Shown here: in pieces, positions 1-7,148 of the stretch | How positions within the stretch are numbered: the first letter of the stretch is position 1 | Layout: every line of letters starts with the position of its first letter | DNA from: Terrabacter sp. Ter38 | GTDB taxonomy: Bacteria > Actinomycetota > Actinomycetes > Actinomycetales > Dermatophilaceae | Length of the DNA: 64,000 bases | Reading direction: 5' to 3' | Assembly (NCBI RefSeq): GCF_024519435.1 | Contig: NZ_JALJRZ010000003.1 | Coordinates: forward strand, 372,001-436,000 | The notes under the pieces: generated by a model | What the model saw: only the letters and a program-made list of their open reading frames with translations | What the model was told of the DNA's origin: nothing | Database searches by the model: none | Position numbers and translations under genes: made by a program

Positions 1-2
1 CG

Positions 3-635
3 GCCTACCTCCAGAGTCCCCTGGCGCTCGGCGCCGACGTCGTGACGCACTCGACGACGAAGTACTCCGGCGGGCACAGCGACGTCGTCGGCGGCGCCGT
101 CGTGACGGCCGCGAGCATCACGGTGCCGGGCTACGAGGACGCGGAGGAGCGGATCGCCTTCCACCAGAACAGCATCGGTGGCGTCGCCGGACCGTTCGAC
201 TCCTGGCTGACCCTGCGCGGTCTCAAGACCCTCGCGATCCGCATGGAGCGCCACTGCGACAACGCCGAGAAGGTCGTCGATTTCCTCGAGGGCCACGACG
301 GCGTCTCGCAGGTGCTCTACCCGGGCCTGCCCGGCCACGCCAACCACGACGTGGCCGCACGCCAGATGAAGCGCTTCGGCGGGATGGTCAGCTTCCGGAT
401 GCGTCGCGGTGAGGACGCCGCCGTCAAGGCGTGCGCAGCCGTCAGCCTCTGGACGCTGGGGGAGTCGCTCGGCGGTGTCGAGTCGCTCATCGAGCACCCG
501 GGCCGGATGACGCACGCGAGCGTCGCCGGCACCGAGCTCGAGGTGCCCTCGGACCTCATCCGTCTCTCGGTCGGCATCGAGGACGTCGGCGACCTCGTCG
601 CCGATCTGCGCGAGGCGCTCGACATCCACGGCTGA
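3..635 (+). CDS. metB: Cystathionine gamma-synthase, 3' part
   Basis: This is the C-terminal part of a PLP-dependent Cys/Met-metabolism enzyme; the frame is open to the left edge, so the start lies outside the window. The PLP lysine is visible in HSTTKYSGGH (Lys codon at 60-62), followed by the family segment SLGGVESLIEHP. Cystathionine gamma-synthase joins O-acylhomoserine and cysteine in transsulfuration towards methionine, in the cytosol. The family also contains gamma-lyases and O-acetylhomoserine sulfhydrylases that this fragment cannot exclude. Placement one block from greA matches Rv1079 (metB) next to greA in mycobacteria, which favours metB. It ends 30 bp before the next gene on the same strand. 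Confidence 0.85.
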   Translation, partial: AYLQSPLALGADVVTHSTTKYSGGHSDVVGGAVVTAASITVPGYEDAEERIAFHQNSIGGVAGPFDSWLTLRGLKTLAIRMERHCDNAEKVVDFLEGHDGVSQVLYPGLPGHANHDVAARQMKRFGGMVSFRMRRGEDAAVKACAAVSLWTLGESLGGVESLIEHPGRMTHASVAGTELEVPSDLIRLSVGIEDVGDLVADLREALDIHG

Positions 636-665
636 CGCTCCGCCACGAGACCGCGACCACCGCGC

Positions 666-2015
666 ATGACGATCCTCGCCGTCGACTTCGGGTCGACCTT
701 CACCAAGGGTGCCCTCCTCGCCGACGACGGCGCCGTGCTCGGCACGGCATCGACCCCGACGACCGGCACCGACGGCCGGGGCGACATCCTCGACGGCTAC
801 CGGACGGTGCGCGACGAGCTGGACGTCCCCGACGACGCGACGGTGCGTGCCTGCTCGAGCGCGGGTGGCGGGCTGCGGCTCGCCGTCGTCGGCTACGAGC
901 GCACCGTCACCGCCCAGGCCGGGCACCGGGTCGGGCTGTCGGCCGGGGCCAAGGTCGTCCACGTCGCGGCCGGGGAGCTGACGACCGGCGACGTCGCGGG
1001 CATCCGCGCGGCCCGGCCCGACATGATCCTGCTCGTCGGCGGCACCGACGGCGGCAACAGCAACGTCCTGCTGCACAACGCCGCCCGGCTCGCCAAGGGG
1101 GCCATCGGCGGTCACGGGGCGCACGCCGTACCGGTCGTCGTCGCCGGCAACGTCGACGCGCGCGACGATGCGGCGGCCGTCCTCGCGACGACGGGCCGGC
1201 CGACGGTCCTCGCCGAGAACGTCCTCCCGCAGATCGGGGTCATCGCGCCCGAGTCGGCGCGGGCGGCGATCCGCGACGCCTTCCTGCGCCACGTCATCGG
1301 CGGCAAGGGGCTCTCGCACGACCCGGCCTTCGCCTCGATGGTCGAGGCCGCGACCCCTGACGTCGTCCTGCGCGGCGTCGAGGTGCTGGCGTCGGTGACC
1401 GACGGCGGCGACGTCCTCGTCGTCGACATCGGCGGTGCGACGACCGACGTCTACTCCTGCCTGACGCCCGAGGGTGAGGACGCCGGCCTGCGCAAGGACG
1501 TCGTCGCCCCCCTGTGGCACGCCCGCACCGTCGAGGGCGACCTCGGCATGCGGTGGAACGCCGAGCACGTCGTCGAGGCCGCCGTGGCCGAGCACCTGCT
1601 CGACACGGTGGCCGACCCCGACGCCCTGACCGCGTATGCCGCCCGCGTCCACGAGCGCCCCGGCTCGCTCCCCGTCGACGACGGTGAGCGTGCGCTCGAC
1701 CTCGAGCTCGCGCGGCTCGCGGCGCTCGTCGCGGTGCGCCGGCACGCGCGCCCGGCCCAGCCGACGGAGTCGCCGCGACCGCTGGCGAACGTCACGGCGC
1801 TCGTCGGGTCCGGGGGAGTGCTGCGCCACACCGACGCCGCCGGGCGCGACCACGTGCTCGGGGCGGTCCTCGCCGACCACGCCGGAGGCTGGAAGGTGCC
1901 GCGCGCCGCGCGCGCGACGGTCGACACGGCATACCTTCTCTTCGCTGCCGGCCTGCTCGCCGACGACCCCGACGACGGGCGCGTCGCCCGAGCCGTCGCC
2001 ACCCAGACCCTCTAA
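666..2015 (+). CDS. glmL: GlmL/MutL-like ASKHA ATPase
   Basis: A 449-residue protein of the glutamate-mutase accessory family GlmL (MutL), an actin/Hsp70-fold ATPase. The first phosphate motif is DFGSTFTKGALL near residue 7, there is a VGGTDGGN motif near residue 120, and the second phosphate motif is VVDIGGATTDVYS near residue 250. Family members are thought to help B12-dependent mutases or amino-acid isomerases. No glutamate mutase subunit gene is in the window, so its partner is unknown here. The ATG is chosen because the motif follows directly. The stop codon (2013-2015) runs straight into a tandem repeat array, so any transcript end lies in or beyond that array. Confidence 0.8.
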   Translation: MTILAVDFGSTFTKGALLADDGAVLGTASTPTTGTDGRGDILDGYRTVRDELDVPDDATVRACSSAGGGLRLAVVGYERTVTAQAGHRVGLSAGAKVVHVAAGELTTGDVAGIRAARPDMILLVGGTDGGNSNVLLHNAARLAKGAIGGHGAHAVPVVVAGNVDARDDAAAVLATTGRPTVLAENVLPQIGVIAPESARAAIRDAFLRHVIGGKGLSHDPAFASMVEAATPDVVLRGVEVLASVTDGGDVLVVDIGGATTDVYSCLTPEGEDAGLRKDVVAPLWHARTVEGDLGMRWNAEHVVEAAVAEHLLDTVADPDALTAYAARVHERPGSLPVDDGERALDLELARLAALVAVRRHARPAQPTESPRPLANVTALVGSGGVLRHTDAAGRDHVLGAVLADHAGGWKVPRAARATVDTAYLLFAAGLLADDPDDGRVARAVATQTL

Positions 2016-2129
2016 CCGTCGAGAGGCCACGTCCGGCCCAGCCCCAACCGTCGAAGGGCCACGTCCGGCCCAGCCCCAACCGTCGAAAGGCCATCTCCGG
2101 CCCCCTGCCTACCGTCGAGAGGCCACTTT
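2014..2129 (+). repeat. 32-bp tandem repeat array, left flank
   Basis: Four copies spaced exactly 32 bp apart begin at 2014, 2046, 2078 and 2110; the last is cut short. The shared core is CCGTCGAGAGGCCACGTCCG with a few substitutions, and the 11-bp linker (CCCAGCCCCAA type) is also repeated, so it is not a CRISPR. The array starts on the stop codon of the gene before it. The same core in the opposite orientation recurs at 3238-3389, on the other side of the next gene. Confidence 0.9.
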
Positions 2130-2238
2130 CGACAACGACGCCGACGCTCATCCACACCCCCCTTCCCGTGCGGCCGCGTTGTGCACAGAGCCGGTGCCAG
2201 CTCTGGTGTGGAGGGGGCACCCCGGCGATCGTCCGTGC

Positions 2239-3228
2239 ATGGACGCCGCACCCCTGCCCCTCGACCTGACCCGTCGCCCCTTCAGGACGTCAGAGGCCGT
2301 CGCCAGGGGAGTGCCGCTCAAGCGGCTGCGCGCCCAGGACCTGTGGACCCCGACGCGTGGGGTCCGAGCCGTCGACCTGCCCACGACGATCGTCGAGCAG
2401 GCCCGCGCCTTCGCGGCGGCGGCACCCACGGAGTTCGCGTTCTCCCACGTGACCGCCGCGCAGCTGCTTGGGATCCCGCTGCCGTATGCCGTCGAGGCAG
2501 AGTGTCTCGTCCACATCGTCACGCCGACCTCCGCCAACCGCATCAGGAGGGCTGAGGTCCAGGGGCATCGCGGGCTCGAGAGCCGCGAGGTCGTCGAGGT
2601 CCACGGACTGCCGGTCGTCGCACCGGCCGACACGTGGGCCGACCTCGGAGAGTACGTCGGGCCCGGCAAACCCGTCGGGCTCGACGACCTCATCGTCGCA
2701 GGAGACGCAGTGGTCAACATCGTGGGAGGCGCGGAGCCACTTCGCCGCGCGGTCGAGCGTCGCGTCAGACCGCGCGGCAAGGTCACGCTCACCTACGCGA
2801 TCCCCCGCATCCGGGTCGGTTCGTGGTCTCCGATGGAGACCCGAGCTCGGCTCATGGTGGTGCGAGCGGGACTCCCGGAGCCGTTGCTGAACGACGACGT
2901 CGTGAGTCGCTCGGGGGAATGGCTGGGGTGCGGGGATCTCGTCTGGCGCGAGCAGAGAGTGGTCACGGAATTCCAAGGAGTCGAGTTCCACACGCGCTCG
3001 CTGGACCGCCGTCACGACGGTGTCAGGCGTGAGCGCATCGAGCACGGCGACGGGATCGTCGTCGAGATCGCGGCCGAGGACGTCTTCGAGACGCACTGCC
3101 GCGCCTTGAAGCTGCGCGAGCTCGGCGGCCATCTCGGGGTCAACCCGCACGTCCTGGACGTCATGGGTTCCGGCCCGCAGTTCCTGGTCCCGGCGCAGTT
3201 CGCCAGGCCGCGCCGCCCCCGCCGGTAG
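2239..3228 (+). CDS. AbiEi/DUF559-like protein between repeat arrays
   Basis: A 329-residue protein. The N-terminal third resembles AbiEi-type antitoxin or transcription-regulator proteins (FRTSEAVARGVPLKRLRAQD, about residues 17-36). The C-terminal part resembles the Vsr-like DUF559 endonuclease fold: GDLVW, VVTEFQGVEFHT and a following R-R-E-R helix. The usual acidic pair E-Y-D-G appears as E-F-Q-G, so nuclease activity is doubtful. Its role is unknown; relatives are common in actinobacteria near mobile or defence loci. The start at 2239 is chosen because the homologous N-terminus begins there; no strong ribosome site is visible. It sits alone between two inverted arrays of a 32-bp repeat, suggesting a self-contained unit. 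Confidence 0.65.
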   Translation: MDAAPLPLDLTRRPFRTSEAVARGVPLKRLRAQDLWTPTRGVRAVDLPTTIVEQARAFAAAAPTEFAFSHVTAAQLLGIPLPYAVEAECLVHIVTPTSANRIRRAEVQGHRGLESREVVEVHGLPVVAPADTWADLGEYVGPGKPVGLDDLIVAGDAVVNIVGGAEPLRRAVERRVRPRGKVTLTYAIPRIRVGSWSPMETRARLMVVRAGLPEPLLNDDVVSRSGEWLGCGDLVWREQRVVTEFQGVEFHTRSLDRRHDGVRRERIEHGDGIVVEIAAEDVFETHCRALKLRELGGHLGVNPHVLDVMGSGPQFLVPAQFARPRRPRR

Positions 3229-3237
3229 GTGCCTGGA

Positions 3238-3389
3238 ATGGCCTTTGGACGGGTGGTGGGAGGCCGGACGTGGCCTCTCGACGGTCGGGGGGAGGCGGCA
3301 CGTGGCCTCTCGACGGGTGGTGGGAGGCCGGACGTGGCCTGTCGACGGGTGGTGGGAGGCCGGACGTGGCCTCTCGACGGGTGGGGGAG
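3238..3389 (-). repeat. 32-bp tandem repeat array, right flank (inverted)
   Basis: A partial unit at 3238-3263 is followed by units starting at 3264, 3296, 3328 and 3360, again at exact 32-bp spacing. The core GGACGTGGCCTCTCGACGG is the reverse complement of the core on the left side; the linker (GTGGTGGGAGG type) differs from the left linker. Together the two arrays bracket the AbiEi/DUF559-like gene in inverted orientation. Confidence 0.9.
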
Positions 3390-3397
3390 AGTGTGCG

Positions 3398-3435
3398 AAC
3401 GGGCCGGGAGCCCCGGCGTGGGGTCCCGGCCCGTT
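3398..3435 (-). terminator. Probable greA terminator hairpin
   Basis: Perfect 12-bp arms AACGGGCCGGGA (3398-3409) and TCCCGGCCCGTT (3424-3435), with an additional pairing GCCCC/TGGGG type inside. It lies 19 bp beyond the greA stop. No T-run follows, as is usual for high-GC actinobacteria. Confidence 0.7.
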
Positions 3436-3454
3436 GCTCAGGCGTCTGCCGTGC

Positions 3455-3940
3455 TCAGCCGGTGTAGGGCTTCGCGGCGATGATCTTGACGCCGATGGTC
3501 TTGCCGTTGGGGGCGACGTAGCTCGTGCTCTCGCCGACGCTCTTGCCGTTGATGGCGGCGCCCATGGCGGACTTCTCGGAGAAGACCTGCAGGTCGGAGC
3601 CGTCGGCGATCTCGCGGTTGCCGAGCAAGAAGGTCTCCTCGTCGCCGAAGATCTCGACGGTCACGAGCATGCCGGGCTCGACGACGCCGTCGTCGGGGGG
3701 CGTCTCGCCGATCGTCGCGGTCTGGAGCAGCTCGGTGAGCTGGCGGATGCGGGCCTCCATCTTGCCCTGCTCCTCGCGGGCGGCGTGGTAGCCGCCGTTC
3801 TCCTTGAGGTCGCCCTCCTCGCGGGCCTCCTCGATCTTGCGCGCGATCTCGAGGCGACCTTCGCCCGTGAGCTGGTCCAGCTCCGCCTTGAGGCGGTCAT
3901 GGGCCTCCTGGGTCAGGAAGCCAGCGGCAGTCTCGGTCAC
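3455..3940 (-). CDS. greA: Transcription elongation factor GreA
   Basis: A 161-residue GreA, close to the usual 158. The N-terminal coiled coil contains the acidic-tip segment EEAREEGDLKENGGYHAARE, and the C-terminal FKBP-like domain ends in VGVKIIAAKPYTG. GreA enters the RNA polymerase secondary channel and stimulates cleavage of backtracked transcripts. The GTG at 3940 is preferred because AAGGAG lies 8 nt upstream on the minus strand; an in-frame extension to 4129 exists but has no family support. It faces mca and DUF4307 in the same arrangement as Rv1080c-Rv1082. Its leader is long and structured. Confidence 0.95.
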   Translation of the reverse strand: MTETAAGFLTQEAHDRLKAELDQLTGEGRLEIARKIEEAREEGDLKENGGYHAAREEQGKMEARIRQLTELLQTATIGETPPDDGVVEPGMLVTVEIFGDEETFLLGNREIADGSDLQVFSEKSAMGAAINGKSVGESTSYVAPNGKTIGVKIIAAKPYTG

Positions 3941-3963
3941 GGTTGTCACTCCTTGGATGAACA

Positions 3964-4082
3964 GCGCCCACGCGGTGCTCCGCGTGGGCGCCTGCACAAA
4001 AAGAAGGGCCCGAACGGTGGTGTCGTCGACTCGCGATGCCGGTCGGCGACGGGTCCGGACCCTTGATGAAGGAACAAGGATA
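3964..4082 (-). promoter_or_regulatory. Structured greA leader, possible attenuator
   Basis: On the minus strand a -10 TATCCT (4082-4077) is followed by a palindrome GGGTCCGGACCC (4062-4051). AAGGGUCC (4064-4057) could instead pair with GGGCCCUU (4011-4004), which is directly followed by CUUUUU (to 3998), a terminator-like arrangement. A second perfect 12-bp hairpin, GCGCCCACGCGG with its complement at 3964-3991, sits before the ribosome site. The two alternative pairings of the left arm are what suggests attenuation; this is inference. Confidence 0.4.
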
Positions 4083-4150
4083 ACAAAATGAACGGCAAAC
4101 GTGCAGTTCACGGCCCACATCCACGCCACGGCCCGACGCGTGGGCCCTGC

Positions 4151-4522
4151 TCAGGAGCAGGTCTTGACCTGCCCGGTCACGGCCCGTGACGTCGTGCGCA
4201 GCGTCACCGACTCGTCCGTCGTCTCGTCGGCGCTCGCCGGCACCCGCACGGTGCTCGTCCCGACGGGGGCGAAGTCGCGTGCCAGCGCCTCGACGGTGCA
4301 CGTCAGGGCCGTGCCGCCGGGTCGGTACACCTGGAAGTCCACGCGCACCTGCTCGTCGCTGACCACCTTGTAGCCCGTGGTCTGCCACGACGGCTGACCC
4401 AGCGTGGACGACAGGCCGAACCAGATCGCGAGGCCGACACCGGCGAGGATGCCGACCGTGCCGACGACCCACCACTTCAGCTGGCCGGGGGCGGGGCGGG
4501 GCAGGGTCGTGCGGGACGGCAT
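4151..4522 (-). CDS. DUF4307 membrane protein
   Basis: A 123-residue protein with one N-terminal membrane helix (about residues 17-40, WWVVGTVGILAGVGLAIWFG) and an extracytoplasmic C-terminal domain with two cysteines (TCTV and KTCS), fitting DUF4307. Function is unknown. It lies beside greA and divergent from mca, as Rv1081c does, so a link to mycothiol biology or the envelope is possible but unproven. The start codon lies inside a copy of the dispersed CGTATGCCGT motif (GT-ATG-CCG). The ATG is preferred over an upstream in-frame one because the membrane helix follows closely; an AGGA lies about 9 nt upstream. Confidence 0.75.
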   Translation of the reverse strand: MPSRTTLPRPAPGQLKWWVVGTVGILAGVGLAIWFGLSSTLGQPSWQTTGYKVVSDEQVRVDFQVYRPGGTALTCTVEALARDFAPVGTSTVRVPASADETTDESVTLRTTSRAVTGQVKTCS

Positions 4523-4702
4523 ACGGAGTCCTGGCGGTTCGAGCCCCCGCATCGTCAGGTGCGGGGGAGTGAGAGGATGGCAGACGGGTCCAGTGTCTCC
4601 CATGGCACGGCGAGAGCCGCACGGACCCGGACGCCGAGGGGCACCGGAGATCAGCAGCCGCCCGCGTCCCACCCACGAAACTGACGACGAACAGGGAGCC
4701 AC

Positions 4703-5770
4703 GTGGCCGAGGGCATGCGTTTGATGGCGGTGCACGCGCACCCGGACGACGAATCGAGCAAGGGCGCCGCGACGACGGCCAGGTACGTCGCCGCCGGCAC
4801 CTCCGTCATGGTCGTGTCGTGCACCGGCGGCGAGCGTGGCGACATCCTCAACGAGAAGCTCAAGGACGACCCGCACATCCTGCGTGACATCGCCCAGGTG
4901 CGGCGCGACGAGATGAAGGCCGCGCAGGAGGTTCTGGGTTGCGAGCACACGTGGCTCGGCTTCGTCGACTCCGGCCTGCCGGAGGGCGACCCGCTGCCGC
5001 CGCTGCCCGACGGCTGCTTCGGTCTCGAGGACATCGACGTGACCACGGAGGCGCTCGTCCGGGTCATCCGCGCGTGGCGGCCGCACGTCATGACGACGTA
5101 CGACGAGAAGGGTGGCTACCCCCACCCTGACCACATCATGTGCCACACGGTCTCCATGGCGGCCTTCGAGGCGGCCGGCGACCCGACCCGCTACCCGCAC
5201 GCCGGCGAGCCGTGGCAGCCGCTCAAGATCTACTACAACGGCGGCTGGAGCAAGGACCGCCTCGAGGCGATCCACGACGCGATGCTCGCCGAGGGACTCG
5301 AGAGCCCGTATGCCGAGTGGCTGGCCAACTGGAAGCCGCGGCGGACCGGACGCCCCACGACGACGATCGCCTGCGGCGAGTACTTCGAGACGCGTGACCG
5401 TGCGCTCATGGCGCACGCGACGCAGGTGGACCCCGACGGCTTCTGGTTCCAGGTGCCGCTCGAGATCCAGAAGCGGGTCTGGGGCGTCGAGGAGTTCGAG
5501 GCCGCCCTGTCCTACGTCGAGATCGCCGACGGGGAGGACGACCTCTTCGCCGGGCTCGGGACCCCCGCGGAGGCCGACGCACTCGCGACCCGCACCGACC
5601 TCGCACTCGTCCACGACGGCCGCGTCACGGACGAGCCCGAGCCCGAGGAGGTCGAGCAGGAGTCCGGCCGCGCCCACGGCGACAGCTCCGACACGCACAC
5701 CGACGAGGACGGCGACGCCGACCGCGACAACGACAGCGACAGCGACAGCGAGAAGGCGGACGCGCGATGA
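4703..5770 (+). CDS. mca: Mycothiol S-conjugate amidase
   Basis: A 355-residue Zn amidase of the LmbE/PIG-L family. Zinc ligands are visible in HAHPDDES (His13, Asp16) and GGYPHPDH (141-144). Mca cleaves mycothiol S-conjugates into a mercapturic acid and GlcN-Ins, a detoxification step, and marks the host as a mycothiol producer. The GTG at 4703 has GGGAG about 6 nt upstream and gives the usual short lead into RLMAVHAHPDDE. Unlike the roughly 290-residue mycobacterial enzyme it carries a C-terminal acidic tail of about 50 residues, rich in Asp, Glu and Ser, of unknown role. It overlaps the next gene by ATGA. Confidence 0.93.
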   Translation: MAEGMRLMAVHAHPDDESSKGAATTARYVAAGTSVMVVSCTGGERGDILNEKLKDDPHILRDIAQVRRDEMKAAQEVLGCEHTWLGFVDSGLPEGDPLPPLPDGCFGLEDIDVTTEALVRVIRAWRPHVMTTYDEKGGYPHPDHIMCHTVSMAAFEAAGDPTRYPHAGEPWQPLKIYYNGGWSKDRLEAIHDAMLAEGLESPYAEWLANWKPRRTGRPTTTIACGEYFETRDRALMAHATQVDPDGFWFQVPLEIQKRVWGVEEFEAALSYVEIADGEDDLFAGLGTPAEADALATRTDLALVHDGRVTDEPEPEEVEQESGRAHGDSSDTHTDEDGDADRDNDSDSDSEKADAR

Positions 5771-6051
5771 GCGGCGGCGGCAACCTCCCGATCGGTCCCG
5801 GCATCTGGGGCTTCATCGCGTTCTTCGTCCTCGCGGTCGCCCTGTGGTTCCTCGTGCGCAACATGAACAACCGGCTGCGTCGGATGGCCTACCGCGACCG
5901 GGACCGGGCCGAGCAGTTCGTCGCGGACGCCGACGGAACCCCGGGCGGCCGAGCCACGGACGGCAACCCCGAGCCCGACGCGACCAGCGACGTCCCGCCG
6001 GGCGAGCCCGGTGACGACCGCCACCCGAACGGCGAGGTGCCGCGCCCCTGA
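5767..6051 (+). CDS. Small single-pass membrane protein beside mca
   Basis: A 94-residue protein with one membrane helix at about residues 11-27 (IWGFIAFFVLAVALWFL), then a basic stretch (NNRLRRMAYRDRDRAEQ) and a disordered, acidic, proline-rich tail. It overlaps the mca stop codon by four bases, so the two are translationally coupled. Position and size match Rv1083 next to mca in M. tuberculosis. Function unknown. Confidence 0.75.
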   Translation: MSGGGNLPIGPGIWGFIAFFVLAVALWFLVRNMNNRLRRMAYRDRDRAEQFVADADGTPGGRATDGNPEPDATSDVPPGEPGDDRHPNGEVPRP

Positions 6052-6102
6052 GACGCGCCGGACGGCATACGCCCGAGGCCCTGCGCACGCCCTCGGACAC
6101 GA

Positions 6103-6134
6103 CGAACGCCCCGGCACGGGTGCCGGGGCGTTCG
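6103..6134. terminator. Bidirectional terminator
   Basis: Perfect 14-bp arms CGAACGCCCCGGCA (6103-6116) and TGCCGGGGCGTTCG (6121-6134) with a 4-base loop, between convergent genes. A copy of the dispersed motif (ACGGCATACG) lies just upstream at 6062-6071. Confidence 0.85.
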
Positions 6135-6171
6135 GACGTTCAGGGCGCAGGTGCTCACGCGCCTGCCGGCC

Positions 6172-6906
6172 TCACGTGGCGGCCTGGTAGCCGATGACGG
6201 CGAGCGTCACGGCGACGAAGTGCGTGAGGAAGCCGCCGAGCGTGAAGGCGTGGAAGACCTCGTGGAAGCCGAACCACCGGGGCCACGGGTTGGGCCGCTT
6301 CGTGCCGTAGACGACACCGCCGGCGGTGTACATGAGGCCACCGAGGCCGATGAGGGAGCCGATGAGCGGGCCACCCTCGCGCCAGAAGGGCACGACGTAG
6401 AAGATGGCGGCCCAGCCGAGCGCGAGGTAGAGCGCCGTGTAGAGCCAGCGCGGGGCGCCGACCCAGAAGACCCGGAAGAGGACGCCGGCGATGGCTCCAC
6501 CCCAGATGACGAGGAGCAGCAGCCGGGCCTGGTCGGCCGGGAGCAGGGTCACGGCGAACGGCGTGTAGGTGCCCGCGATGATGAGGTAGATGTTCGAGTG
6601 GTCGAACCGCTTGAGCAGGCCCGACATCCTCGGGCCCCAGGTGCCACGGTGGTAGACGGCCGAGACGCCGAAGAGCAGGGCGGCGCTGATCGTGAAGACG
6701 ATCGAGGCCGTGCGCACGGAGCCGGGGTCGGAGACGAGCACGAGGACCAGGCCGCCGATGAGGGCGACGGGGAACATGGCGAGGTGCAGCCAGCCGCGCA
6801 GGCGGGGCTTGGCGATCGCGACGAGGTCGGCGACGGGGGTGCCCGACGGGTCCTCGGTGCTGGGGTCACGTCTCTGGCCAGCGGTGGGCTCCGGGGTGCT
6901 GCTCAT
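6172..6906 (-). CDS. Hemolysin III family membrane protein
   Basis: A 244-residue, seven-helix protein of the hemolysin III / PAQR-like family (YqfA/Rv1085c type). Conserved histidine motifs are SAVYHRGTW, KRFDHSNIYLIIAGTYTPF and FHEVFHAF; these probably form a metal site. Enzymatic role in bacteria is unsettled; lipid or membrane-fluidity functions have been proposed for the family. The ATG at 6906 is preferred over in-frame extension to 6993 because a -10 TACAGT sits 6 nt upstream, which gives a leaderless message. A 35-bp palindrome covers this promoter. Confidence 0.9.
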   Translation of the reverse strand: MSSTPEPTAGQRRDPSTEDPSGTPVADLVAIAKPRLRGWLHLAMFPVALIGGLVLVLVSDPGSVRTASIVFTISAALLFGVSAVYHRGTWGPRMSGLLKRFDHSNIYLIIAGTYTPFAVTLLPADQARLLLLVIWGGAIAGVLFRVFWVGAPRWLYTALYLALGWAAIFYVVPFWREGGPLIGSLIGLGGLMYTAGGVVYGTKRPNPWPRWFGFHEVFHAFTLGGFLTHFVAVTLAVIGYQAAT

Positions 6907-6912
6907 GGTCCC

Positions 6913-6918
6913 ACTGTA
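6913..6918 (-). promoter_or_regulatory. -10 element for hemolysin III gene, leaderless
   Basis: TACAGT on the minus strand, 6 nt before the ATG at 6906. It abuts the large palindrome at 6918-6952. Confidence 0.55.
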
Positions 6919-6952
6919 ACCTACGCAACCGTAAGTTACGGCAACGTAGGTT
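6918..6952. promoter_or_regulatory. 35-bp palindromic operator
   Basis: A nested palindrome centred on 6935: outer arms AACCTACG (6918-6925) and CGTAGGTT (6945-6952), inner arms CCGTAA (6929-6934) and TTACGG (6936-6941), with CAA on each side between them. It covers the region from the -10 of the hemolysin III promoter through the expected -35, so a bound dimer pair would block transcription. TetR-type repressors bind sites of this form; the regulator is not in the window. Confidence 0.75.
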
Positions 6953-7148
6953 GAACCTCTCCTGGGTGCCGGTGGGTCCCCGGCCACCTTCACGAGACCT
7001 TCACGAGGTCGTCACCGAAGCCCCGCGACGACTCCCGCCGGACCGCCTCGGCGCGCCCATGGGCGAGCGGTACGGTGGGACCGCGGCCCGCTCGGGGCTG
7101 CCCAGACCGTGACCGGCGATGACACGAGCGAGTCGACGAGGAGGCCCC

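Noticed and set aside
2014-2129. CRISPR-like spacing of the 32-bp repeats
   Set aside because: The linkers repeat along with the core and are only 11 bp, so there are no unique spacers, and no cas genes are present.
2150-2160. DnaA-box-like TCATCCACA
   Set aside because: One isolated near-match with no cluster and no dnaA, dnaN or gyrB nearby.
4530-4555. tRNA-like T-arm (GGTTCGAGCCCCC)
   Set aside because: No acceptor, D or anticodon stem can be built around it, and it lies just upstream of the DUF4307 start in the gap before mca.
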